From: Antedon mediterranea
Lineage: Eukaryota > Echinodermata > Crinoidea > Comatulida > Antedonidae
Length of the DNA: 60,000 bases
Direction of reading: 5' to 3'
Assembly (NCBI RefSeq): GCF_964355755.1
Contig: NC_092679.1
Span: forward strand, 18,158,932 to 18,218,931
Translations under genes and position numbers: made by a program
Shown: positions 49,267-59,130 of the stretch, one piece after another
How the letters are laid out: the number at the start of each line of letters is the position of its first letter
Position numbering within the stretch: position 1 is the stretch's first letter
The notes under the pieces: model-generated
Seen by the model: only the letters and a program-made list of their open reading frames with translations
The model's database searches: none
What the model was told of the DNA's origin: nothing

Positions 49267-52200
49267 CTAAGAAAGAGATGATTGAATACAACATGTGTTA
49301 GTGAAAGAAACATGTTAATTCAAAACGAAAAAAAAACAACATTAAAGAGAAGCTTCTAGTGTTAATGCATTTTGATGCCAAACATATTTAAAATGCCATA
49401 CAGTAACTCAGACCATAAACAATTTGTACACATGTACTTTAAACATTACACAGCATTTACAGTAAAAAAGACTATATCTTATGTCTGAATGAAAATTAGG
49501 AATGCCTGAAAAAAAATAATAGCAAATTAAAAACAGCAACAAAAAAATGATCTACAGATTAACATTTATATTTGATATTATTGTATAAATTGTTTATAAC
49601 AAGAGTTGCCCTATATAGACAGGGAGTTGAAGATGTTATAATGAAGTGTGCACCAGTTATTTTGAAACAGATACAGCATGAATATAGATGTATTCAGCCT
49701 AGTTGTAATTAAAATAAAAACTACTTTGTAAATTAAAATGCATGGAAACTACGGATTCATTAACATACAATGGATTTGTATAACAAACATATTGCTATTT
49801 TATCTTGTAATGGTTAAATTTAAACATTTCATTTGGATTCATCAATTACTGACTGATCAAATACTGACTGTATGTCAACCACATATAATATCTGACAATT
49901 GAGTGAGTGGCCGAGCGGTTAAGACAGTGGAACCGTAATTACGTAGCCATAACATCGGCAAGGGTTCGAGGCTCACTCGCTCCATGGTTCTGGTGGTAGA
50001 ACGAGTCTTCTCGGATAAGGACTATAAACCGTAGGTCCAGTGTACACATAGCTCATGCGCACTTTAAAGAACCTAGTACATCTTTCGAGACGAGTAGGGG
50101 GTTACCCCGGTGTACTAGTCCACACAAACACAGCCACTGTCACACACAGCCACTGTGCAAATTGGGACTGGACCGTTTTAGAGGTGTTTACCACCTGTTG
50201 GTCCAGATCCTTCACTAACTGAGTTAGTGAGAAGTCGAATAAATAAATAAATAAATAATATGCAACAATATTGTAGATGATATAAACAGCTATGGTGTTC
50301 ACACAAATAGTAACCTCTGTCTGGTTTCTATAATTATTGCTACCTCATTTTACAGCACTATACAGAGAACCCCTATTAAAGCTTGGTTCCCACTAGAACG
50401 TATCGCAAGGACGTAAACGCAACGCAAGCGTTTTAACCAATGACAAGCGAAGTTATAGACAGTTAGCAATCACAAGCGAATAAGCCATCGCTTGTGATTG
50501 GTCAATTCACTTGCGTTGCGTTACGTCCTTGCGTTGCGTTGCTAGTGGGAACCACGCTTGAGGAGACACTTTAGGGGCCAAGTAAAAGAGTCCCCTGCTC
50601 CTCCTCCCATTTCTCAGTAAAGTGTCCCTTGTGTAAATGGTCATAGAAAATAACATAGATTAATATGTATTTTTTGTTTTCCGCTTACCGTTTACCACTC
50701 GTCTGTGTAAAGGAGTGCTCCTTTTAATTTTAACTTACTACTGTATTTACAAATTATAATATAATCTCTTTTTTTGTACTACAAACTTTTTATTTTTAAC
50801 AATTTATATATTGGACATTCAACATTAATCTGACACCTTCTCAGCTAGTGAAGTGTGAAAACGGAATTAAATGTGAATGTCACGGCTGTTGCGATAGCAA
50901 AATGGTATCGCATCTAACACCACAGTGACAAAAATTATTGATGCTAACATAACAAGTGACTTTTATTAGTCATCCAAACTTGTCTAACACTTCAGTTTAA
51001 AGTGCATCTTTTTGAAAGATATGTCATTAAAATTTTATGCATGGGCAGGTAAAAGGGAGTATTACCAATAGGTGAACATGCCAAAGATGCAAGTTTAGAA
51101 AAAGAGTCCCTCATTCCTTGTTGTTTGAAATGAAAGTTTCCTAGAGGGATTCAGTACTTGAGAACAATTGCAATATAATATAAGATGTGTGAAACAAAGG
51201 TTTTCTAAAGCTCTGTCTAGACTATCAAAAAGTGTGATGTGCCCAAATGTGGTAGTTGTATGCTCAAATATGGTAGTGATATGACATCATCATGTCCATA
51301 TATGGGCACATAATATTTTTTGTCACATAAAGTTTGATAGTGTAGACAGAGCTTAAGAATATTTAAACTAATCATTAATAGACTCTATATATTATGCTAT
51401 CTATCAACTAATTTCAACATCTACTATGGATAAAAAATTATCCTAGTGATTGACATTTTCAGGACATACAGTATGTCGTTCTGGTACTTTAATTAAACCA
51501 GATGACTAATTATACAATTTTGGAAGTCAGACATTTCTTTTCGACTGATTATTTTTTTAATTACATTTTAAGACTTTTTCTAGGAGTATTTTTCAATTGT
51601 CCATTGATGGTATCGTAAATCTGATCCCCTTTTATTAATGTCTATTGTTTTGATACAGAGATCTATAAAAATAAATTGATGGCATATCTTTCTTATGTTC
51701 TTGCATTTATGTGCACATAAATGTTGTGATTTCTTAGGCTGTGTATACACTTCTGAAAATAAATGATTATTTATTAGGATCAAAATAAAATTATTTCAAG
51801 ATTACGTTTCTTAAATGGCAGGAGGAGGTATTGTGGAAGACTAAATTGGAACAATGAAACAAAAGACTGAGCCTGAATGGCGTCAAAAGTGTTGATGGTA
51901 GTGTCCAACAATGACAGTTATGATGATAAAATATTCATTTTATGGTAAAGTAATGATTTTGTATTGTTTATTAAAGAACAATTGATTAAAATTTCCTCAT
52001 TAACATTCTCTCTAGGATGCTTGCAATGCACCTCTTCAAAAATAATGATTTTTTTATTGCACTGTGCAAATTTCTTGATTAAATGTGTATTTTTATTATA
52101 TTAGTTTAACAATTAGATGAGTAACAAGGAGTAGAAAACTCTCAAATTAAGTTAAATTGCTTAAAGGCAAATTTACACAGACGAGCGGTAACGGTAAGTA

Positions 52201-55200
52201 ATAACCAGAAAAAACCCAAAATAGAATAAAGTCCTATGTTATTTCTTAACCATTTACACAAAACACAAAAACAAAACATGGAGCGGACAGGCTGTGGGGC
52301 GACTGACTGATTCTTTTTAATTGCATCATTATTAATTTGATCTTCACCCATTACAGTATCAATCCTGCTTTCCTTCATTCAACAGAAAAAAATGTAAAAT
52401 GTTGGTACAGCAGTCACATACGTTCTGGCTAAAGCTCTGTCTACGCTATCAAACCTTATGTGACAAAAAAAAGTGATGTAATATTACATATATTTGATCA
52501 TATCATTTGATCATATCATTTCCATATTTGGGCAATCACACTTCTTTTGTCAAACTAGTTTGATAGTGTAGACAGAGCTTAAGTTATCTAGTACCCTAGT
52601 AAGTTTGTTTCATGACCATATTTATTGGTAACTTTAATGGGTAGGCACCCAAGAAAATAACTCAGGCTGAAAAAGCATGTAATGGATTAAATATGAATGT
52701 TAACAGTACACCTAGTAATATACAATGGTAATCATTGCAATACTGCGTATATTATTTATCTCTATCACAAGCTTTTGCTTTTTTTGATCATTTGCCCTTC
52801 TTCTTTCCAACCTTATTAAATGTATAACTTTTGAATGTACAGTGAGTAATATAAAAGAAAAAAAAAATTAGCTTATACAGTACTTGAAATGAAAGCGCAC
52901 CTGTAAGTACAGTAAAGGAGACCTGCAAAGGTGTGAACACATGTGTAACACCTGGCTGATAACAAGTCAGGATTGTGCTGTAAAGTTCAACACCTTCTGC
53001 TGATGATTATCGTTCAGGAATAAAGACGCTATACTGCTATTACAGCATTACCATTAAACAGAGATTAGTGAGAATTCGCACTGTTAGGATTACACAAATT
53101 ATAAGATCTTTATCTTAAGCACTACAATTAATCATCAACAATTAACTTTACTATATTTCTTATAAATATTAATCCTTGTTTATAATATAAATGGGGTTAG
53201 TTAATCCTAGATATGAATCTTTTGATTATTAAGCTCTTTTGAATTGAAAATAGGATATAATTATGTTTGTTTAATGTATTTGTACTGTACTTCACCTATA
53301 AACTCATAATACTATTGTAAATTGGTTTAGCAGCTTTTGGGGCGAGCTTATGGCAACCTAATCGTAATTTTTGATTTGAATTTATTAGGAAAATCATCAT
53401 AAAAAATACATACAAAGTGATAAAATAAATTACTGACATTACAAATAATACATTTATAAAATATTTTCAAGTATAACCCAAAGAGCTTATTTCCATTACA
53501 AAAATATCAAATACAGAATCTACCAAAAAAATGAGAAGAGAGCTGTTGAAGTTTAATAATGGTTTTCTTTCTCATAAATTTAATTAGACAGTTACAAGAG
53601 GCAACATGTAAGTGATCTTTTTTATTCTCAACATCATGTATAGTTTTTTAATATTAGCTTTTATGAAATTTAACTTATTGTACTGTATATATTGTCATAA
53701 ATTTTAAGTTGGGACTTGCAAACTATATAGCTTTATTGACTCTCATAGAAGCCCCAGACGTTTTTGTTATAAACAAATAAATGAAATTTCCACACATAGC
53801 ACTCTTAAAAACAAACAATTGTGATAACTAAAATGAAATTGGATTTTTAAAATATTATTAATAAATATATGTTAAGGTAAACTCACCATATTCATCATCT
53901 TGAGCTGGGGATAAGTTTCCTGAGTGGCCTAGCTGGGGTAGAGCTACGGTTAGAAGTCCGGGTAAGCCTTGCTGTCGACGAATTTGTTCTCTCCTTGCTG
54001 AAATAATAAAATACAACTTTGAAATTACATTACATACGACCAACCAAGGCAATCTAACAGAATACTGAGCTCGCCTTGCCAAGATAGGCGCTTGTAACAG
54101 CCTTAGGATCTTAGGAAATTCATACTAGTTAGGCTATTACAGTACCAAGTACATTATTCTCCAGTTTCTGTTACAAGGGGCGTAGAACTGATTGTGTCGC
54201 AGGTACACATAAAACCTTTGATCCAGTGGGGCTGAGCAATACAACTTTGAAATTACATTACATACGACCAACCAAGGCAATCTAACAGAATACTGAGCTC
54301 ACCTTGCCAAGATAGGCGCTTGTAACAGCCTTAGGATCTTAGGAAATTCATACTAGTTAGGCTATTACAGTACCAAGTACATTATTCTCCAGTTTCTGTT
54401 ACAAGGGGCGTAGAACTGATTGTGTCGCAGGTACACATAAAACCTTTGATCCAGTGGGGCTGAGCAATACAACTTTGAAATTACATTACATACGACCAAC
54501 CAAGGCAATCTAACAGAATACTGAGCTCGCCTTGCCAAGATAGGCGCTTGTAACAGCCGTAGGATCTTAGGAAATTCATACTAGTTAGGCTATTACAGTA
54601 CCAAGTACATTATTCTCCAGTTTCTGTTACAAGGGGCGTAGAACTGATTGTGTCGCAGGTACACATAAAACCTTTGATCCAGTGGGGCTGAGCATCCTGT
54701 TGTTAAATTGCCTTTGACCAACTAATACTACATTTTAAGATTGTTTGTAGACTGGTTTGTAAGTATTTGATTTGATTAACGGTACAAACCTATTTTGCGA
54801 GACTCAATTTGTTGTGGCGTAAGTATCAACGGCTCTTTACCAGAACGAAAAAATAAAGTTTTACCCATCTTCTCCAGGAATGCTTTTACTAAAAAAGAAT
54901 TAATAATAATTGTACAATAATATTAATATAAATATTTTGTATATCAAAAATATCATAGATGATTGTAAATAGTAGTAACAGCAAAGAGTTGCTGGTATTT
55001 TGTCAGTAGGTCTTACAAATTCAAAAACAGTCTTCAAGACTCTTTTCTTTCATTCATTCATAATGGTATATTTATTAGAAATAATCTTCACTAAATTGTG
55101 ATTGATTTTTATATGATAAAATTTTCAATGTATAACAATATAAATCTAATATACTTTAAAAAGAAAAAAAAGGGGGCACAGCCATAAACAACACATATAA

Positions 55201-58200
55201 AAAGCAAGGCAGATCATTTTTATCTGCCTTAATACCAGTAAAAACTAACTGGCCTGAATTCAATTTTACTAGTCATCAATTGTTTCTGTGAAAAATGACT
55301 GGCCAAAAAAGGCCAGTTATAAGGATGATGCTGCCAATCAAGGGTTTTACTGGCCATATTGTCTAGCACACCTGTACAAAATTGATAACTGATGTTACAG
55401 TATGTGATGGTCATACAACAAATAAAGTAACCTTTTTCAAGAACTTCTGTTGAAGTGTATCTCGTCATTGTGATTTCAACTTCTGGAATGGCATACACAG
55501 GATGTAGGAATCGCAGACCTAATGTTTGCTGTAAAATAAAACATTTATTATAAATATATAGCTTGTTGGTTTATATATACTGTATCATCATACAATAGTA
55601 ATCATATATCCCATGTGTTACTAGAATTTGAAATAATTTACCAGGTGAAATATGCAACTTAGATATTTCTGTTAGTTCTTTTAAAACCAAATTATTAAAT
55701 TATCTCAATATTTCCTTTTAAAATAATTTTGATATTGAAAACGTGTGTAGTTGTTCGCTTCCTTGTAGATGCTTTAATTGTAGAACGTAATATTATTTAT
55801 TTTTTTATCTCTTCATTTCTGTGCTCTGTATGTTCTGGGTTGACCAACTATTATAGGTGTTTAGCACCTGTTATGGTCTTTCCTTGTCTCCTTTTATAAC
55901 TGTTTTGTCTTCTTTGTATTGTATATGGCAGAAAATTGAATAAATAAATAAATAAAAACATGCATGCTTATATATCCAGATCTCCTAAGTCTCCCGATAA
56001 TCATGGAAGTTTTTGATATATTAATCATCCTCCCATCTCCTGCTAAGGTACAATTTCTCATATTTGTTTTAAATATGTATTGGAAGAAACATACATTTCC
56101 CTCTTGTCATTTACTGCCTTTGCCATACCTATTGTTTATAGATTCCAATACCTACAATAGCACTCTCTATAGTTTGATGTATTTTTATAGTGCCCTCACT
56201 TGTTTGGCTACTGTATGCTTACATGATATTAAATTTGTCCAAGTTGATTGATTTTATTTATCATAACAGCAGCAACTATGAATACAGATTTCTTTGTAAA
56301 TAAATTGGCAAAATTGAGATGCATTGTGTTCCTAATTATTACGCTGAATTTTGTGTTTGTGGAATAAAAAGCACTTGATATCAGTTTTGGGGCCTAAATG
56401 AACAGGGCCAGTGCAGCGAATGCAGTGGAATGATTTTCTTTATAAGTGACACTATGGTTATTCACAGAGGGGTCTAGGAGACTATACATACCTCTTTATA
56501 TGCTGTTTTTTCCACAATCTCATTAACATCTAAGTATAGAGTGTTTGTAACAAATATCGTTGATGGCCTACACAGGTGCGATGTCCCTAAAACAAGAGTA
56601 TACATTTCCATGAACAACTAATTTAATTATACAGTATATGCTGAGTTACACAGTACTGTATATGTATAAGCATTATTACTCCATGGTATCATTAGAATCT
56701 ACTCATGCCTGACCATGGACTAACAATTAATCTAATTATTACCTTGGCTATTGCACGCCATGTGACCAACAATCGTCCAATCAAATGACAGGAAGTTATT
56801 TAGGTGTTATATAGTATGTAATAGCTAGATTCTGTTTCAGAATGGTAGATGAAAGAGATGATAATTCAACAGAGTGTGACAATTGTGGAATGTGGATGTA
56901 AAACATGTTCCAGTCGTCACCATCTGTTATACCAAAATGAAAGATCGCCAATATCTTCTCCATGGTCCATTAGAAGCTTCAGTCACTTGAGTTGTACAAA
57001 AAGGGTTATTACATACATACCATGTATCATGAGTCCTTCCTTTTGAATAGGCAAACATTTCATTTCATTTCAAAAGACATTTATTTTCCTCCATAGCAAA
57101 ACAATACAAAATAATAAACAGAAATGGTAAGGTATATTAAAAATGAAATAGATGATTGTTGGATATACAAAAGAAAAGTGAATTTAAGAAAATTAGCTAT
57201 GGAGGAAGGCATAATCCCGAGAAGAACATAAAACTAAAACAATTAAACAAATGATTCTAAAAATCATACTTTCAAATAAATCTTTTTTTATTTCCATATT
57301 GTCGACCACTGCTTCAAAGATGAAGTCAGCATCTTGTACAGCTTCTTCTAGTCTTCCCATACACAAAACCTGGCCCTGAAAAATTAACAAGACTCAATGT
57401 ATTGGTCATAATGGTTACACACTAACGTCTATACCATGTCTGTCCATTGATCATTTAAAGAATAAAATTTTTTTTTTTTCATCCTTTTATGTTATGTATT
57501 AAGCATTTGTATTGTGTTATTTGGAGTTGACCTGTTTCATTATTTTAAGTTGACCTACTTCATTATATATTAAGTTGAAAAAATGATGTCAGCTATTTAT
57601 ATAGAATTGGTATTTCCAAGATAGGCTAGGTAGTTAATAAACAATAAATTTAAAAAAAACTGTAAATCGTACTAAGAACTGCCTCTGTATCATCAACCCA
57701 TCTTTCTTGAGATCTTCTCTGTCACTTTCAAGATTTGAGTAAAGAGCATTCAATGCTCGTGCGTCACTGTCATATACTTTGACCAAGTGTCCATGATATG
57801 CTAAACAACCTAAAAAATTATTATATTTAAAATCAATGATACTGTTGTTGACAGATAAAATATCGTTGGCAGTACTGACCGACATGACTTTCTTAGTGGA
57901 GAAGCATGTAATTGAAATGTGTAACATCTATCAAGTCCACAGTGCATTGAGATGACATTTGTTTGTGGAATCATATGCGCATAATCATATTAACTAACAT
58001 TACTACAGTATTACTTATGCACTTGTCAATTGTATGACCCACTATACGACCCCCGGGAGAGGTGCGTCATTTGTCCGATGTGCGTCATACTTTTGAATAC
58101 CATGACGCACCCGTGCGTCAAAAAGGTGACTTACCTTTTTTTAGGTGACCATGACGCACCCATTTTGACGCACTGTGACCATGTTGTTTATGATATGATG

Positions 58201-59130
58201 GGTGGTAAAGTGACGGACATTGACGCACCTTGTTCATTGATGTGACGTACCATCTAGGTTTTTTGACGCACCCCTGCGTCAGTAATTATTTGTAAATGAC
58301 GCACCCATGACGCACCTCTCCCGGGGGTCGTATAGTGAGTCATACAATTGACAAGTGCATTACTAACACCAATAAATCATGTAGTAGAGTTCTATCTACC
58401 TGCTGGTAGGCCTACCACTACCTAACTATTACTAGTAGTACTTTGTGCTAACTGTTTAAAAAATAATAAAATGTTATTCAATCACATTGTCATTGCTTTG
58501 TACATATATATACAATACAATTTAATAATAAATGTAGGTCTAGGCCCTATACTACTAGGCTAGTTATTTTAGTCAGTTGGTATTCACAAAACACAGATAG
58601 CATAGTGATATATGCTCTCCTCCCCACTGCTGGCGGTGTACATCGTGTTCGGCCGCAAACGGTTTCGGCCGCAATGTTTTGAATGCCCATATAAGGCGCT
58701 ATGTATGGAGCGCCAACTATGCATCAACTTCAGTTTGTTCTGCTGGTCTTTTCATTGGGTTATTCCATTCAAAAAATGTGGGTGCATTCTATTCTAACGT
58801 GATCGATCGAAATTGACCGACATAAAATGTACGGCGTATTATATTACTTTCTGTGATATAAGTATTATTTAGAATGCTGTGGTGTGGATATATATACGTT
58901 TATTATTATAATAATTTTCGTAAGAAAATAGGAGGAACAAAATAACATTACAGTATTTCGAAATTCCTTTTTTATAGCGATTTTTGGAAAAATTAATATT
59001 TAGTAAGGCTTGAATTATTTCAGGATTATACAGTTCCACATTAAAACCTACCAACATTGGATTGCGAAAACTCTGAAAAGGCTACTACTGCTATTGTTTT
59101 AAAACAATGAGGGAGTGTCTTGAATTCCAT
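49085..59130 (-). CDS. Pseudo-3-hydroxyacyl-CoA dehydrogenase / RING finger fusion (whole gene, spliced)
   Basis: Eight minus-strand exons (59130-59052, 57809-57673, 57375-57270, 56586-56492, 55528-55432, 54888-54790, 53997-53887, 49266-49085) join in matching phases to 906 bases, 301 residues. Residues 10-205 resemble the NAD-binding domain of 3-hydroxyacyl-CoA dehydrogenases (HADH, lambda-crystallin/CRYL1): KTIAVVAF strand, VKVYDSD with the ribose-binding Asp40, EEAVQDADFIFEAV, STIFVTNT, and LGLRFLHPV...EVE. The Gly loop is replaced by FSEFSQ, the catalytic His by Arg145 and the Ser after TNT by Leu124; Glu157 is kept. No C-terminal dehydrogenase domain follows. After a Gln/Arg-rich linker, residues 250-288 form a C3HC4 RING with linchpin Arg289 and an IIRVY tail. 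I infer a RING-type E3 ubiquitin ligase with a non-catalytic Rossmann sensor or adaptor domain. I know of no named gene with this arrangement. Confidence 0.8.
49901..50259 (+). mobile_element. tRNA-derived SINE, copy 2 (in intron 7 of the HADH-RING gene)
   Basis: The A box (tggccgagcggttaagacag) and B box (ggttcgaggctc) are closer to the tRNA consensus than in copy 1. The body matches copy 1 for about 200 bp, and the element ends in an (AAAT)n tail. It is antisense to the host gene. Confidence 0.85.
50379..50559. mobile_element. MITE with GGTTCCCACTAG ends (intron 7)
   Basis: Inverted ends AAGCTTGGTTCCCACTAG and the complement of AAGCGTGGTTCCCACTAG bound 181 bp. The interior is a longer imperfect foldback in which GCAAGGACGTAA and CGCAACGCAAG recur. 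There is no clear target-site duplication and no coding capacity. Confidence 0.75.
51208..51354. mobile_element. MITE, AAGCTCTG family, copy 2 (intron 7)
   Basis: Ends AAGCTCTGTCTAGACTATCA and the complement of AAGCTCTGTCTACACTATCA. The interior shares caaatatggtagtgatatga with copy 1, in the same orientation. Confidence 0.8.
52432..52580. mobile_element. MITE, AAGCTCTG family, copy 3 (intron 7, inverted)
   Basis: The same ends as copies 1 and 2. The left interior (accttatgtgacaaaaaa) matches the reverse complement of the right side of copy 2, so it lies in the opposite orientation to copies 1 and 2. Confidence 0.8.
53887..53997 (-). CDS. HADH-RING gene, exon 7 (linker)
   Basis: The acceptor ttattatttcag precedes CAAGGAGAG and the donor TATG|GTGAGT is phase 1. 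It encodes ARREQIRRQQGLPGLLTVAL, then PQLGHSGNLSPAQDDEY. The first part looks helical and basic and the rest flexible. It links the dehydrogenase-like and RING parts. The tandem 228-bp repeat begins 13 bases upstream of the exon. Confidence 0.7.
54011..54694. repeat. Three tandem copies of a 228-bp unit
   Basis: Units start at 54011, 54239 and 54467 with atacaactttgaaattacat and end ccagtggggctgagca. The copies differ at only a few sites (for example gagctcgcc/gagctcacc, cagccttagg/cagccgtagg). The array fills most of the 792-base intron 6 of the HADH-RING gene and stops 13 bases from the exon 7 acceptor boundary. Confidence 0.95.
54790..54888 (-). CDS. HADH-RING gene, exon 6
   Basis: The acceptor attcttttttag precedes TAAAAGC and the donor ATAG|GTTTGT is phase 1. 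VKAFLEKMGKTLFFRSGKEP is the last recognisable HADH segment (the family has EK.K.....MGK and then a DSPGF motif). The DSPGF loop and the C-terminal dimer domain are replaced by LILTPQQIESRKI. Confidence 0.75.
55432..55528 (-). CDS. HADH-RING gene, exon 5
   Basis: The acceptor ttattttacag precedes CAAACA and the donor AAAG|GTTACT is phase 1. It reads QTLGLRFLHPVYAIPEVEIT then MTRYTSTEVLEK. In active HADH the motif is GLHFFNP; the His is the catalytic base and is Arg145 here, while the partner Glu is retained as Glu157. Confidence 0.8.
55760..55956 (+). mobile_element. Retroelement 3' tail in intron 4 of the HADH-RING gene
   Basis: ggtgtttagcacctgttatg forms a small hairpin. It is followed by gtatatggcagaaaattgaa and an (AATA)n tail at about 55939-55955, the usual look of a LINE or SINE 3' end. 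Confidence 0.45.
56492..56586 (-). CDS. HADH-RING gene, exon 4
   Basis: The acceptor tcttgttttag precedes GGACATCG and the donor GAG|GTATGT is phase 0. It reads RTSHLCRPSTIFVTNTLYLD then VNEIVEKTAYKE. This corresponds to the HADH stretch with the SNTS motif; the Ser that follows NT in active enzymes is Leu here. Confidence 0.8.
57055..57221 (-). mobile_element. Dispersed repeat, probable retroelement 3' end (copy 2)
   Basis: The reverse complement runs from ctcgggattatgccttcctc to gctatggaggaaaataaatg and matches 40590-40850. It lies just downstream of exon 3 of the HADH-RING gene, in the same orientation as that gene. Confidence 0.65.
57270..57375 (-). CDS. HADH-RING gene, exon 3
   Basis: The acceptor aatttttcag precedes GGCCAG, and the donor AAA|GTATGA is phase 1. 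The sequence RLEEAVQDADFIFEAVVDN and MEIKKDLFE matches the HADH segment in which the enzyme family has an EA(V/I) motif and a following ELK..LF helix. Confidence 0.8.
57673..57809 (-). CDS. HADH-RING gene, exon 2
   Basis: The acceptor aatttttttag precedes G/GT TGT. The exon reads CLAYHGHLVKVYDSDARALN and continues ALYSNLESDREDLKKDGLM. VKVYDSD is the second Rossmann strand with its terminal Asp, and the rest is the helical insert typical of HADH. The donor TTA|GTACGA is weak and phase 0, but exon 3 joins in phase 0 with family-like sequence. Confidence 0.75.
58018..58359. mobile_element. Foldback element rich in TGACGCA (intron 1 of the HADH-RING gene)
   Basis: Inverted repeats of 53 bp with one mismatch, beginning TGCACTTGTCAATTGTATGA and containing ACGACCCCCGGGAGAGGTGC, bound 342 bp. 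The interior carries seven TGACGCA and four TGCGTCA copies, including those in the arms. A TTACT occurs on both sides (58011-58015, 58360-58364) but is offset by two bases on the left, so the target duplication is uncertain. There is no coding frame. Confidence 0.85.
59052..59130 (-). CDS. HADH-RING gene, exon 1
   Basis: The ATG at 59130 opens MEFKTLPHCFKTIAVVAFSE and the exon ends at TTG|GTAGGT, phase 1. An ATG 25 bases upstream is in another frame and stops quickly. The KTIAVVAF strand is the first beta strand of a Rossmann fold, but the following residues FSEFSQ replace the usual GxGxxG loop. Confidence 0.75.

Noticed and set aside
49901-49985. Genuine tRNA gene
   Set aside because: A and B boxes are present but the body continues as a SINE, and a second copy with the same body exists at 37631.
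52142-52378. 78-codon minus-strand frame in intron 7 of the HADH-RING gene
   Set aside because: It was considered as a missing exon, but it has no acceptor/donor pair in phase 1 and no similarity to the flanking domains.
53887-59130. Functional 3-hydroxyacyl-CoA dehydrogenase or lambda-crystallin gene
   Set aside because: The catalytic His, the Gly loop and the C-terminal domain are missing.
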